Positions 17,130 through 26,775 of a DNA stretch of 43,858 nucleotides are shown here, in pieces (positions within the stretch are counted from its first letter, which is position 1; the number at the start of each line of letters is the position of its first letter). The notes beneath the pieces are model-generated. The model ran no database searches. It saw only the letters and a list, made by a program, of their open reading frames with translations, and was not told the DNA's origin. The translations under genes were made by a program, and so were the position numbers. The stretch spans positions 1 to 43,858 of the forward strand of contig JACRPU010000013.1 in NCBI GenBank assembly GCA_016223025.1, given 5' to 3'. This DNA comes from Nitrosomonadales bacterium (GTDB lineage: Bacteria; Pseudomonadota; Gammaproteobacteria; Burkholderiales; Gallionellaceae).

Positions 17130-18524
17130 ATGACCATACGCACCCGTTTTGCGCCCAGCCCGACCGGATACCTGCATATCGGCGGCGCGCGCACCGCATT
17201 GTTCTCTTGGGCATTCGCCCGCAGGCATGGCGGCGTTTTTATTTTGCGCATCGAGGATACGGACGTGGAGCGTTCCACGCCCGAAGCGGTGCAGGCCATT
17301 CTGGATGGCATGGCGTGGCTCAAGCTGGATTACGACGAAGGCCCGTTTTACCAGATGCGGCGCATGGAGCGCTACAGGCAGGTGATCCGGCAGATGCTGG
17401 ATGAGGGGACGGCCTATTATTGCTACACCTCGCCGGAAGATCTGGATGCGCTGCGCGAGGCGCAGCGGGCGCGCGGCGAGAAGCCGCGCTACGATGGCCG
17501 CTGGCGCCCGGAGCCCGGCAAGCAGTTGCCGGAACCGCCAGCAGGGGTCGCCCCGGTAGTGCGTTTCAGGAATCCGGCGGCGGGCATGGTTGCCTGGAAA
17601 GATCTGGTCAAGGGCTATATCGGTTTCAACAACAGCGAGCTGGACGACCTCGTCATCGCGCGCGCCGACGGCACGCCGACCTACAATTTCTGCGTGGTGG
17701 TGGACGACCGGGACATGGGTATCACCCACGTGATCCGCGGCGACGACCACGTCAACAACACGCCGCGACAAATCAACATCCTCAAGGCGCTCGGCGCGAC
17801 CGTACCGCAATACGCGCACCTTTCGATGATCCTGGGCGGCGACGGGCAGAAACTTTCCAAGCGCCACGGCGCGGTCAGCGTGATGCAGTACGACGAGGAC
17901 GGCTATCTGCCGGAAGCGGTGGTCAATTACCTGGCGCGGCTGGGGTGGTCGCACGGCGACGATGAGATTTTTTCGGCGGAGCTGTTTTGCGCCTGGTTCG
18001 ATCTGGACCATATCACCCCTTCGGCGGCACAGTTCAATACCGAAAAACTGAACTGGCTCAACCAGCACTACATGAAGCTGGCGGGCAACGACCGGCTGGC
18101 CGCGCTGGTGCGGGCACGCCTCGGTGCGCGCGGCGTGAAGGCGGGCGACGCTCCGACCGTGGAAGCGGTCGTCGCGCTGTACAAGGAGCGCGCCGTGACG
18201 CTCAACGAGCTGGCGGATGCCGCAGAAGTCTATTACCTGGACCTGCACCCCGACCGGGCGCTGCTGGAACCCCACCTGTCCCCGGAAGCGATGCCCGCCT
18301 TGCACGAATTGCTGGAGCGGTTCCGGGGAATGGCATGGGAAGCTCCGGCAATCAATGCGGCGATCAAGGAAATTGCCGCCGTGTACGGTTTGAAAATGCC
18401 CAGGCTGGCGATGCCGTTGCGCGTGATGCTCACCGGCCAGACCCAGACCCCGTCGGTTGATGCGGTGGCGGCGCTGTTTCCGCGCGATACGGTGCTGGCG
18501 CGCATGGCGCGGCATTTGCAGTAA
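17130..18524 (+). CDS. gltX: Glutamyl-tRNA synthetase
   Basis: This class I aminoacyl-tRNA synthetase charges tRNA-Glu. The 464-residue product starts [20 protein letters not shown], containing the HIGH-type signature, and carries the KMSKS-type loop as [10 protein letters not shown] near residue 250. [13 protein letters not shown] and [20 protein letters not shown] are conserved catalytic-domain segments, and the helical anticodon-binding domain fills the C-terminal third. An ATG at 16989 in the same frame lies in the repeat tract and is rejected. No clear ribosome site precedes 17130. Confidence 0.97.
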   Translation: MTIRTRFAPSPTGYLHIGGARTALFSWAFARRHGGVFILRIEDTDVERSTPEAVQAILDGMAWLKLDYDEGPFYQMRRMERYRQVIRQMLDEGTAYYCYTSPEDLDALREAQRARGEKPRYDGRWRPEPGKQLPEPPAGVAPVVRFRNPAAGMVAWKDLVKGYIGFNNSELDDLVIARADGTPTYNFCVVVDDRDMGITHVIRGDDHVNNTPRQINILKALGATVPQYAHLSMILGGDGQKLSKRHGAVSVMQYDEDGYLPEAVVNYLARLGWSHGDDEIFSAELFCAWFDLDHITPSAAQFNTEKLNWLNQHYMKLAGNDRLAALVRARLGARGVKAGDAPTVEAVVALYKERAVTLNELADAAEVYYLDLHPDRALLEPHLSPEAMPALHELLERFRGMAWEAPAINAAIKEIAAVYGLKMPRLAMPLRVMLTGQTQTPSVDAVAALFPRDTVLARMARHLQ

Positions 18525-18528
18525 AATC

Positions 18529-18543
18529 CCGGAATCGTTCCGG
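18529..18543. terminator. Short hairpin after gltX
   Basis: CCGGAA-TCG-TTCCGG is a perfect 6-bp stem five bases after the gltX stop. No T run follows, so intrinsic termination is doubtful; it may separate gltX from the sensor gene 51 bases downstream. Confidence 0.35.
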
Positions 18544-18575
18544 CGCCCCGTTTGCCCAGGATACCGTAAATTTTC

Positions 18576-20411
18576 ATGACCCCGCTCGATACTCCCCCCC
18601 GAAATGGCCTGATGGCGCGCGCGGTGCGCGTGCTGGAATGGCACCATCTCGGTCATGTGCTGCCGCTGATGGTGCTGGCGATTTCCCTGGCGGTCACCCA
18701 CCAGTTGTGGAAGAACGAGTCACGGGAAGCCCACGAGCACTTGCGGGATGAATTCGATTCTCACGTGCGCGAATCCGCGCGCCATGTCGAGGACCGCATG
18801 AAGGTGTACGAGCAGATGCTGCGCGGGGTGAAGGCCTTGTTCGCCGCCAGAGGAAGCGTCAGCCGCGACCAGTTCCGCACTTATGTCGCAAGGCTGCGCC
18901 TGAACGAAAACTACCCCGGCGTTGATGCGGTGGGATTTGCCCCGATCGTGACGTCGGCGCAGTGGCACAAACACATCGAAACCATGCGCAGGGAGGGTTT
19001 CGATTCGTACGCCATCAAGTCGGAAGGCGGGAAGGATTTTTATGCTCCGACCGTTTACATCGAGCCGTTTTCCGGCGGCAACCAGCACGCCATCGGCTTC
19101 GACATGCATTCCGACATGGCGTACCGCATCGCCATGGAGCAGGCGCGCGACACCAGCCAGGCTGTCAATACCGGGAAAATACTGTTGCGGGAAACGGACG
19201 GGCACCTGCGGGCCGGTTTTCTGACTTTTGCGCCGATCTACCATTACAGGGAGGGAGCGCAGAACGAAACGCCGGAAGAAAGACGCGCCAACATCGTCGG
19301 CTGGGTGTATTCGGTATCGCGCATGGAAACACTGATGACCGGCATTCTCGGCGAGGCATCCAGCATGATTGACATCGAAATCCTCGACGGCAATTCCCTG
19401 TCCGACGAGACGCTGATGTTCGACTCCGACCCCAGCGCCAGCCACCTCATCAGCGGATCGGGGTATTTGTTCAAGTCCGCCGTCCCGATGGAAATCGCGA
19501 GCCACACCTGGACGCTGGCGGCGCATTCCCTGTTCAAGTTCGATTCGCAAATGGAAGGGGGCAGGCCGCAATTTATCGGCACTGTCGGCGCCGGCGCGAG
19601 CCTGCTGCTGGCGCTGCTCACCTGGCTGCTGGTGTACGCCCGCACGCGCGCCTTGCAGGACGCCAGACAGATCAGCCAGAGCGCCTCGCGCTACAAGCAG
19701 ATGTTCGAGGATAACGCTTCCGTCGCTTATCTGCTGGACCCGGATACCGGGCGCATCGTGGATGCCAACGCCGCCGCGCTCTCGTTCTGGGGCTACTCGC
19801 TGGAAGAGCTGCGCAGCATGAACATTTCCAAAATAAGCTTCGTGCCGAGCGGGAAGATTGTCGAGGTGATGAGTAAAATGAAGGATGGCACCTCGCATCG
19901 CGTCGAGCTGTACCACCGGCTCAAGAACGGCGACATCCGGGATGTCGAGGTATTCAGCGGGCCGCTCAACTACCAGGGGAAAACCCTGCGTTACTCCATC
20001 GCGCACGACATCACCGCCCGCAAGCTGGCGGAAGACGGGTTGCGCCTCTCCATGACGGTGTTCAATTCCGTGAAAGAGGCGGTGATGGTGACCGACCCGG
20101 ACAACCGCATCGTCATGGTCAACCCGGCTTTTTCAGACATTACCGGCTATTCCGCCGAAGAGGTGAACAACGAGAACCCGCACATGCTTTCCTCCGGCAT
20201 GCACCCGCCGGCGTTTTACCTGAAGGTCTGGGAAACGCTGCACGCGAAGGGCAACTGGAGCGGGGAAGTTTGCAACCGCCGCAAGAGTGGCGAGCTTTAC
20301 CATATATGGCTTTCCATCCGGCTCGTGAAGGATGAGGGCGGAAAGGTTACCCATCATGTGGCGGTATTCCACAAGATCAGCAAACGCAAATCCGTTGAAG
20401 GCGGCGAGTAG
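18576..20411 (+). CDS. Membrane sensor with CHASE and two PAS domains, no output domain
   Basis: This 611-residue inner-membrane protein has TM1 (about 28-44), a periplasmic CHASE domain (about 75-285), TM2 (about 330-352) and two PAS domains (about 370-485 and 495-608). CHASE closely matches that of the diguanylate cyclase at 9327-11429 (LRGVKALFAARGSVSRDQFR against LRGVQGLFAASGKVERDEFR), so the two are paralogues. The protein ends HKISKRKSVEGGE, where related proteins continue into GGDEF, EAL or kinase domains. The next 250 bases encode no such domain, so it is truncated or works as a sensor that needs a partner. The first residues are Pro-rich and no strong ribosome site is seen. Confidence 0.88.
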   Translation: MTPLDTPPRNGLMARAVRVLEWHHLGHVLPLMVLAISLAVTHQLWKNESREAHEHLRDEFDSHVRESARHVEDRMKVYEQMLRGVKALFAARGSVSRDQFRTYVARLRLNENYPGVDAVGFAPIVTSAQWHKHIETMRREGFDSYAIKSEGGKDFYAPTVYIEPFSGGNQHAIGFDMHSDMAYRIAMEQARDTSQAVNTGKILLRETDGHLRAGFLTFAPIYHYREGAQNETPEERRANIVGWVYSVSRMETLMTGILGEASSMIDIEILDGNSLSDETLMFDSDPSASHLISGSGYLFKSAVPMEIASHTWTLAAHSLFKFDSQMEGGRPQFIGTVGAGASLLLALLTWLLVYARTRALQDARQISQSASRYKQMFEDNASVAYLLDPDTGRIVDANAAALSFWGYSLEELRSMNISKISFVPSGKIVEVMSKMKDGTSHRVELYHRLKNGDIRDVEVFSGPLNYQGKTLRYSIAHDITARKLAEDGLRLSMTVFNSVKEAVMVTDPDNRIVMVNPAFSDITGYSAEEVNNENPHMLSSGMHPPAFYLKVWETLHAKGNWSGEVCNRRKSGELYHIWLSIRLVKDEGGKVTHHVAVFHKISKRKSVEGGE

Positions 20412-20663
20412 CCGCCGTTGCGTGGCTGTCTGGCCGTTCGATGCAATAATCCCGGCAAAAGCGACACGGGTTTTTCCCCAACTGCCTTTTCATAGGATAA
20501 TCCGCAATACGCTTGAAAAGGCGGCCACGGAAAACGCGGGGCTGCAGGTCGGGTTTCAACCAGGCTGCGGCCTGATAACCTGAGCCGGACGATACGGAAG
20601 TCTGCGCAAAAAAATGTGGCGGGTTGGCTCACGAGATTAAAAATAAACTGGAGAAAGTGATTC

Positions 20664-23228
20664 ATGCAAAACAGCACGCCGTATATTCTCGAAGTCAGGC
20701 CCAGGGTTCCGGAGCGCCTGGCGCGCCTGGAGGAACTGGCCAACAACCTGTGGTATAGCTGGGATCTGCCCACGCGCGACCTGTTTTCCCACATCCACCG
20801 CAGCCTGTGGGATGCGGTGGGCCAGAACCCGAACGCTTTCCTGCGCCGCGTGAACGAGCAGCGCCTGATCGAAGCTTCGGAAGACCCGATTTTCCTGGCC
20901 AGCTATAACCGCGTGCTGGCCGCTTATGATTCCTACCACACCAAGCCGGTGCGCAACAGCTATACCGAAGGGTTCGCGGAAAACGACCTGGTGGCGTATT
21001 TCTGCGCCGAGTTTGGTTTTCACGAGAGTTTCCCGATTTATTCCGGCGGCCTGGGAATTCTGGCCGGGGATCACTGCAAATCCGCCAGCGACATGCACCT
21101 CCCCTTTGTCGGCGTCGGCCTGCTGTACCGCCGCGGTTACTTCCACCAGACCATAGACAGCGACGGCAACCAGAACGCCATTTATACCGATTCCGATTTC
21201 GAGAATCTGCCGATCTCGCCGGTATTGCGCGGGGACGGCCAGGAGTTCCGCGTGAGCGCGGAATTGCCGGGCCGCAGCGTGGCGATAAAAATCTGGCAGG
21301 CGCGGATCGGCAACGTCACGCTGTACCTGCTGGATACCGATCTCGCCGAAAATTCTCCGCACGACCGCATCATCACGCACCACTTGTATGGCGGCGACAA
21401 GGCCATGCGCATCGAGCAGGAAATCGTGCTCGGCATCGGCGGCGTCCGCGCCCTCGCGGAGATGGGTTTCGCGCCGACGGCGTGGCACATCAACGAGGGC
21501 CACGCCGCATTCATGTCGCTGGAGCGCATCCGCATTCTGGTCGGCAACGGGATGGATTTTGCGGGCGCGCTCGAAGCGGCTGCCGCGAACACCATTTTTA
21601 CCACGCATACGCCGGTGCCGGCCGGGCACGACCATTTCAACCACGGCATGCTTCTGAGCTATTTCGAGCAGTATTACCCGCAACTGAAAATCAGCCGCGA
21701 GGATTTTTTGGCGCTGGGCCGTTCTCCGGATACCCCGGATTTCAACATGACCTCGCTGGCGATCCGCTGCTCCCGTTTCCAGAACGGGGTGTCGCGGATT
21801 CACGGCAAGGTTTCTTCCCGGATTTGCGCCGAAATGTGGCCGGAAATCGAGGAAGAGGAAAACCCCATGAGCTATATCACCAACGGGGTGCATATGCCCA
21901 CCTTTCTGGCCAAGGAATGGCTGGAGGTGTTCGAGCGCTTCCTTGGCTGGGGCTGGAGCCAGCACTGCTGCGATGTGGATTTCTGGAAGCAGATTGACGG
22001 CATCCCGGACCACCAGTTCTGGAGCGTGCGCGAAACGCTCAAGTCGAGATTGCTGCAACTGATCCGCCAGATCGTCAGCCAGCAGCACTACCGCAACCAC
22101 GGCTCCGAAGCGCATCTGGACCGCATCCTGAAATATGCCGACCCGGCCAACCCGAACGTGCTCACCATCGGCTTCGCGCGCCGCTTCGCCACCTACAAGC
22201 GCGCTTCCCTGCTGTTCGAGAACCTGGATTGGCTGCGCCAGATCATGGGGGATGCCGAGCGCCCGGTGCTGTTCATTTTTGCCGGCAAGGCGCACCCCGC
22301 CGACATTCCGGGGCAGGATCTCATCCGCCGCGTCACGCAGGTTTCGCGCCTGCCGGAATTCGAGGGGAAAATCCTGATGCTCGAAGGCTACGACCTGCGG
22401 CTTTCGCGCCGCCTCGTGGCCGGGGTGGATGTGTGGCTGAACAACCCGCTGTACCCGCTCGAAGCGAGCGGGACTTCCGGCATGAAAGCGGGGATGAACG
22501 GCGTGCTCAACCTGTCCGTGCTGGATGGCTGGTGGGACGAGGGTTACGGCGGCAGGAACGGATGGGCGATCAAGCCGGTTTCGGAACTGCTGCCGGAGGC
22601 GCAGCGCAACCGCGAAGAAAGCCATACCTTGTACGAGCTGCTCCAAGACCAGGTTATACCGACATTCTACAACCGCAACAAGATGGGCTATTCCCAGGAA
22701 TGGGTTGCGATGTCCAAAAGCTCTATCGCAACCTTGCTGCCGCGCTTCAATTCCACGCGCATGGTGGGCGAATATGTGGCCAAAACCTATCTGCCCGCCG
22801 TCCGGCAGCAACGCAGGTTTCACGGCGCCAGTTTTGGCGGAGCGCGCCAGGTGGCAACCTGGAAAAGCGCGATCCGCCATGCGTGGCAGGGCGTGGCGAT
22901 ACGCCTCCTGAATACGCCAAAGCAAAGCGTCATGTTCCGGGAAGGGGTGCGTTTTGAAGTGAGCGTGAAGCTGAACGGGCTAAAGCCGGGCGATGTGGTG
23001 GTGGAAATGCTGATAGGCTACCTGATCAACGGGAAGGAGATCCGACCGTCAATGAAGTCGAAGTATAAGTTTCAGCCGCAGCACGACATGCCGGAGTCGG
23101 GGGAGCATGTTTTCGCCCTGGAATTGATGCCGGCGCAATGCGGCAAGCTCGGGTATCGCATACGGGTTTACCCGCACCACGACTCGCTGGTTCATCCGCT
23201 GGAACTCGGTTGTATGCGCTGGCTGTAG
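20664..23228 (+). CDS. glgP: Alpha-glucan (glycogen) phosphorylase
   Basis: This GT35 enzyme releases glucose 1-phosphate from glycogen or maltodextrin. At 854 residues it belongs to the alpha-glucan phosphorylase branch with an N-terminal DUF3417-type region (ERLARLEELANNLWYSWDLP), not the classical GlgP/MalP branch. The pyridoxal-phosphate lysine is Lys608 in EASGTSGMKAGMNG, and VYRRG-like and HINEGHAAF segments are present. A GGAG ribosome site lies upstream of the ATG. Its stop is TAG, and glgA begins seven bases later, so degradation and synthesis are co-transcribed. The 252-bp spacer upstream (20412-20663) holds no gene I can support. Confidence 0.95.
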   Translation: MQNSTPYILEVRPRVPERLARLEELANNLWYSWDLPTRDLFSHIHRSLWDAVGQNPNAFLRRVNEQRLIEASEDPIFLASYNRVLAAYDSYHTKPVRNSYTEGFAENDLVAYFCAEFGFHESFPIYSGGLGILAGDHCKSASDMHLPFVGVGLLYRRGYFHQTIDSDGNQNAIYTDSDFENLPISPVLRGDGQEFRVSAELPGRSVAIKIWQARIGNVTLYLLDTDLAENSPHDRIITHHLYGGDKAMRIEQEIVLGIGGVRALAEMGFAPTAWHINEGHAAFMSLERIRILVGNGMDFAGALEAAAANTIFTTHTPVPAGHDHFNHGMLLSYFEQYYPQLKISREDFLALGRSPDTPDFNMTSLAIRCSRFQNGVSRIHGKVSSRICAEMWPEIEEEENPMSYITNGVHMPTFLAKEWLEVFERFLGWGWSQHCCDVDFWKQIDGIPDHQFWSVRETLKSRLLQLIRQIVSQQHYRNHGSEAHLDRILKYADPANPNVLTIGFARRFATYKRASLLFENLDWLRQIMGDAERPVLFIFAGKAHPADIPGQDLIRRVTQVSRLPEFEGKILMLEGYDLRLSRRLVAGVDVWLNNPLYPLEASGTSGMKAGMNGVLNLSVLDGWWDEGYGGRNGWAIKPVSELLPEAQRNREESHTLYELLQDQVIPTFYNRNKMGYSQEWVAMSKSSIATLLPRFNSTRMVGEYVAKTYLPAVRQQRRFHGASFGGARQVATWKSAIRHAWQGVAIRLLNTPKQSVMFREGVRFEVSVKLNGLKPGDVVVEMLIGYLINGKEIRPSMKSKYKFQPQHDMPESGEHVFALELMPAQCGKLGYRIRVYPHHDSLVHPLELGCMRWL

Positions 23229-23235
23229 CGATCCT

Positions 23236-24678
23236 ATGCGGGTATTGTTTGCCACTTCCGAGGCCGTGCCGCTGATCAAGACTGGCGGCCTGGCCGACGT
23301 GAGCGCCGCGCTGCCGGCGGCGCTGCACGGCATGGGCGTGGATGTGCGCCTGCTGCTGCCGGCTTACCCGCAAGTGTTGAAAGCGTTGCCGCACCTCGAA
23401 ACCGCGACGGAACTTTCCTTGTTCGGCTTTCCGGCGGCGCGGCTGCTTGCCGGCAGATTGCCGGACGGGATGCCGCTGTGGGTTATTGACTGCCCCGAAT
23501 TGTATCTGCGCGGCGGCGGGCCTTACCAGGATGAGCATGGCATGAACTGGATGGACAACGCGCACCGCTTCGGCCTGCTGTCCAGAATTGCCGCCGTGCT
23601 CGGCAGCGCGGAGTCCCCGCTGGGCTGGAAGCCGGATGTGGTGCATTGCAATGACTGGCAAACCGCGCTGGCGCCGGCCTACCTGAATTTCTCCGACAAT
23701 GCGGCGCCCAGCGTGATGGCGATACACAACATCGCGTTCCAGGGCATCTTCCCGCCGCAGACGACGCTGGAACTGGGATTGCCGGCGGAGAGCTTCCAGA
23801 TGGAGGGCTTGGAGTTTTACGGCAACCTCTCCTTCCTTAAGGCCGGCTTGCATTACTCCGACCACATCACCACGGTGAGCCCGTCGTATGCCGAAGAAAT
23901 CCAGACCGATGCGCTGGGGTTCGGCCTGCAGGGCCTGCTCGCCTCGCGGCGCAAGGATCTGACCGGCATTCTCAACGGCATTGATACGGACGAATGGAAT
24001 CCCGCCGCCGACCCCAGCCTCGCGCAACCCTACGATGCGACCGACTTGCGCGGCAAGACCGCCAACAAGCTCGAACTGCAAAGGCGCATGGGGTTGCAAA
24101 CCGACCCCGAAGCGCCTTTGTTCGGGCTGGTGAGCCGCTTCACGCACCAGAAGGGGCTGGACATGGTGCTCGAAATCGCGGCGCAACTGGTTGCGCTGCC
24201 GGCGCAACTGGTCCTTCTCGGCGCGGGCGATGCGGGAATGCAGCGGGCGGCGCTGGAGCTTTCGCACCGCCACTCCGGCCAGATCGGCGCGTATGTTGGG
24301 TTTGACGAGGATTTGTCGCACCTGATCGAGGCCGGGGCGGACATCTTTATGATGCCATCGCGGTTCGAGCCGTGCGGCCTCAACCAGATGTTCAGCCAGC
24401 GCTACGGCACGCCGCCGGTGGTGCATGCAACCGGCGGCCTGGTTGATACGGTGGTGGATTGCAGCGCGGAGTCCCTGGAGCGCGGCGACGCCAGCGGTTT
24501 CAAGTTTTACGATGTAAGCGCGGCTTCCCTGCTGGCCGCCGCGCAACGCGCCGTGGCGGCATACCACGACAAAGAGGTTTGGAAGAAGCTGCAACTGAAC
24601 GGCATGAGCAAGGATTTCGGTTGGGGCAAGAGCGCCGCAGCCTACCGCGATATTTATGCGCGGCTGATGAGGCAGTAA
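23236..24678 (+). CDS. glgA: Glycogen synthase (ADP-glucose type)
   Basis: This GT5 transferase extends alpha-1,4-glucan from ADP-glucose. The 480-residue product shows the N-terminal KTGGLADVSAALPAAL motif that binds the nucleotide sugar, HCNDWQTALAPAYL, and the C-terminal PSRFEPCGLNQMFSQRYGT with the conserved Glu. It lies between glgP and the aldolase/dehydrogenase gene with gaps of 7 and 14 bases. No glgC, glgB or glgX is within the window. Confidence 0.97.
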   Translation: MRVLFATSEAVPLIKTGGLADVSAALPAALHGMGVDVRLLLPAYPQVLKALPHLETATELSLFGFPAARLLAGRLPDGMPLWVIDCPELYLRGGGPYQDEHGMNWMDNAHRFGLLSRIAAVLGSAESPLGWKPDVVHCNDWQTALAPAYLNFSDNAAPSVMAIHNIAFQGIFPPQTTLELGLPAESFQMEGLEFYGNLSFLKAGLHYSDHITTVSPSYAEEIQTDALGFGLQGLLASRRKDLTGILNGIDTDEWNPAADPSLAQPYDATDLRGKTANKLELQRRMGLQTDPEAPLFGLVSRFTHQKGLDMVLEIAAQLVALPAQLVLLGAGDAGMQRAALELSHRHSGQIGAYVGFDEDLSHLIEAGADIFMMPSRFEPCGLNQMFSQRYGTPPVVHATGGLVDTVVDCSAESLERGDASGFKFYDVSAASLLAAAQRAVAAYHDKEVWKKLQLNGMSKDFGWGKSAAAYRDIYARLMRQ

Positions 24679-24692
24679 GGGGGTCGAACAAT

Positions 24693-26669
24693 ATGCGTTC
24701 GCTGTGGGATGACAGGGAGGCGGAAGCTTGCGGCAGCGAGCTGGAACTGCGCGTGTACAGCTCGCGCCTGCTGGGGCGGGACAAGTCGCTGGTATTGCAT
24801 GGCGGCGGCAACACTTCGGTGAAAATCGCCGAAACAAACCTGTTCGGCGAAGAAGAGGAAATTCTGTACGTCAAAGGCAGCGGCTGGGATCTGGAAACCA
24901 TCGCCGCTGCCGGGTTCGCGCCGGTTCGCCTGGATCATCTGAAGAAACTGGCGCAACTGCCCGCGCTGCCCGACACCGAGATGGTCAACCAACTGGTCAC
25001 ACACCAGACCCGCGCCGCCGCGCCGTTGCCTTCGGTGGAGGCGATCCTCCATGCCATCCTGCCTTATTCTTACGTGGATCACACCCACGCCGATGCGATT
25101 GTCTCCATCACCAACACGGCGGATGGCGAAGCGCGCATACGCGAAATCTATGGTGATGACGTGGTGGTGATCCCCTATGTCATGCCGGGTTTCGATCTGG
25201 CCAGGCTGTGCGCCGGGCGTTTCGCCGCCGAAGCCGGGCCAAAAACGATCGGCATGGTGCTGCTGAACCACGGCATTTTCTCGTTCGGGCAGAGCGCGAA
25301 GGAATCCTACCAGCGAATGATCGCGCTGGTGGGCCGCGCCGAGGAATACCTCAGGCGGCGTGGCGCGTGGGAGGTGGCGTTGCCCGCCGCACCCGCCGCG
25401 CACAGCGTGGAACTTGCAAGAGAGCAGGCCAAACTGCGCGCCGACATTTCCGGAGCGGCGGGCTTTCCCATGATTGTTGCGCGCCACGCGGATGGCAGGA
25501 GCCTGTCCTTCGCCCGCCGCAGCGATGCCGGAACGATCGCGCGGCAAGGCCCGGCCACTCCCGACCACGTGATCCGCACCAAGCGCCTGCCCATGTTGGG
25601 GCGCGATGCGGCGGCTTACACGGAAGAATACAAGAAATATTTCCAAATTCACGAGCCGCAGGCGAAAGAGCGCAAAACCATGCTGGATGCGGCGCCGCGT
25701 GTAGTGCTGGATGGTGAACTGGGCCTGTGCGCGGCGGGCAGAAGCGCGCAGGATGCCGCCATCGTCGCCGACATTTACCATCACACCATAGACATCATTT
25801 TGCGTGCCACCGCGCTGGGCGGTTACCGGGCGCTGCCCGCGAAGGATGTTTTCGATGTCGAGTACTGGGATCTGGAGCAGGCCAAGCTGCGCAAGGGCGG
25901 CAAGCCTGCCGCGTTCGCGGGCGAAGTGGCGCTGGTCACCGGCGCGGCATCCGGCATCGGCAAGGCCTGCGTCGAAGCGCTGCTGGCGCGCGGCGCGGCG
26001 GTGGCGGCGCTCGACTTGAGCGAGCAGGTCGCCACCATGAAAAGCGGTGCAAATTTCTTCGGGCTGCGTTGCGACCTGACTTCGGAAGAACATTTCAGGC
26101 GGGCGCTGGCGCAGGCCGTGGAAAAATTCGGCGGCCTCGACATGCTGGTGCTGAATGCGGGCATCTTCCCCGGCGGCTGCCGCATCGAAGCGCTCAAAAC
26201 CGAGGAGTGGCAGAAGGTCATGCGCATCAATCTCGATGCCAACCTGATGCTGATGCGCGAGTGCCACCCCTTTCTCAAACTCGCGCCGCGCGGCGGCAGA
26301 GTGGTGGTGATCGGCTCCAAAAACGTGCCCGCGCCCGGCCCCGGCGCTGCCGCCTATTCCGCTTCCAAGGCCGCGCTCAACCAGTTGGCGCGGGTCGCCG
26401 CGCTGGAGTGGGGCGCAGACAACATCCGCATCAACTCGCTGCATCCCAATGCGGTGTTCGACACCGGTCTGTGGACGCCGGAAGTGCTGGCCGCGCGCGC
26501 CAAACATTACGGCTTGACGGTGGACGAATACAAGAAAAACAACGTGCTGAAAACTGAAGTGACCAGCAAAGACGTGGCGGAACTGGCGGCGGAAATGTGC
26601 GGGCCGCTGTTTGCCAAAACCACCGGCGCGTGGTTGCCGGTGGATGGCGGGAATGACCGGGTGATTTGA
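24693..26669 (+). CDS. Bifunctional class II aldolase / short-chain dehydrogenase
   Basis: This 658-residue two-domain fusion has an N-terminal class II aldolase/adducin domain (about 10-420) with zinc-ligand motifs YVDHTHADAI and LLNHGIFSFG. The C-terminal short-chain dehydrogenase (about 425-655) has the NAD-binding VTGAASGIGKACVEAL, the LVLNAGIFPGG segment and the catalytic AAYSASKAALNQ (Tyr-x3-Lys). Characterised relatives cleave rhamnulose 1-phosphate and oxidise the lactaldehyde formed; the substrate here is not known. AAGGGGG precedes the ATG. It is the third gene of the glycogen operon, where such a fusion is unexpected; no rhamnose isomerase or kinase is nearby. A longer in-frame start lies inside glgA and is rejected. 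Confidence 0.9.
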   Translation: MRSLWDDREAEACGSELELRVYSSRLLGRDKSLVLHGGGNTSVKIAETNLFGEEEEILYVKGSGWDLETIAAAGFAPVRLDHLKKLAQLPALPDTEMVNQLVTHQTRAAAPLPSVEAILHAILPYSYVDHTHADAIVSITNTADGEARIREIYGDDVVVIPYVMPGFDLARLCAGRFAAEAGPKTIGMVLLNHGIFSFGQSAKESYQRMIALVGRAEEYLRRRGAWEVALPAAPAAHSVELAREQAKLRADISGAAGFPMIVARHADGRSLSFARRSDAGTIARQGPATPDHVIRTKRLPMLGRDAAAYTEEYKKYFQIHEPQAKERKTMLDAAPRVVLDGELGLCAAGRSAQDAAIVADIYHHTIDIILRATALGGYRALPAKDVFDVEYWDLEQAKLRKGGKPAAFAGEVALVTGAASGIGKACVEALLARGAAVAALDLSEQVATMKSGANFFGLRCDLTSEEHFRRALAQAVEKFGGLDMLVLNAGIFPGGCRIEALKTEEWQKVMRINLDANLMLMRECHPFLKLAPRGGRVVVIGSKNVPAPGPGAAAYSASKAALNQLARVAALEWGADNIRINSLHPNAVFDTGLWTPEVLAARAKHYGLTVDEYKKNNVLKTEVTSKDVAELAAEMCGPLFAKTTGAWLPVDGGNDRVI

Positions 26670-26670
26670 T

Positions 26671-26751
26671 AAGCCGGGCGAGCCGGAAGCCGGGCTTCAG
26701 TATGTAGAGAAGGCGGCTTCCCAATTTTTGCTCCGGCTTGTCCGGCTTGGG
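26671..26751. repeat. Family B repeat copy 2 with hairpin between convergent genes
   Basis: AAGCCGGGCGAGCCGGAAGC (26671-26690) pairs imperfectly with GCTCCGGCTTGTCCGGCTT (26730-26748). The right half from 26703 is the family B sequence also found at 17011 and 40928. It lies between the convergent aldolase/dehydrogenase and binding-protein genes and could terminate both transcripts. Confidence 0.75.
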
Positions 26752-26775
26752 TTAATTTCCCCTCGATTCGCCGCC

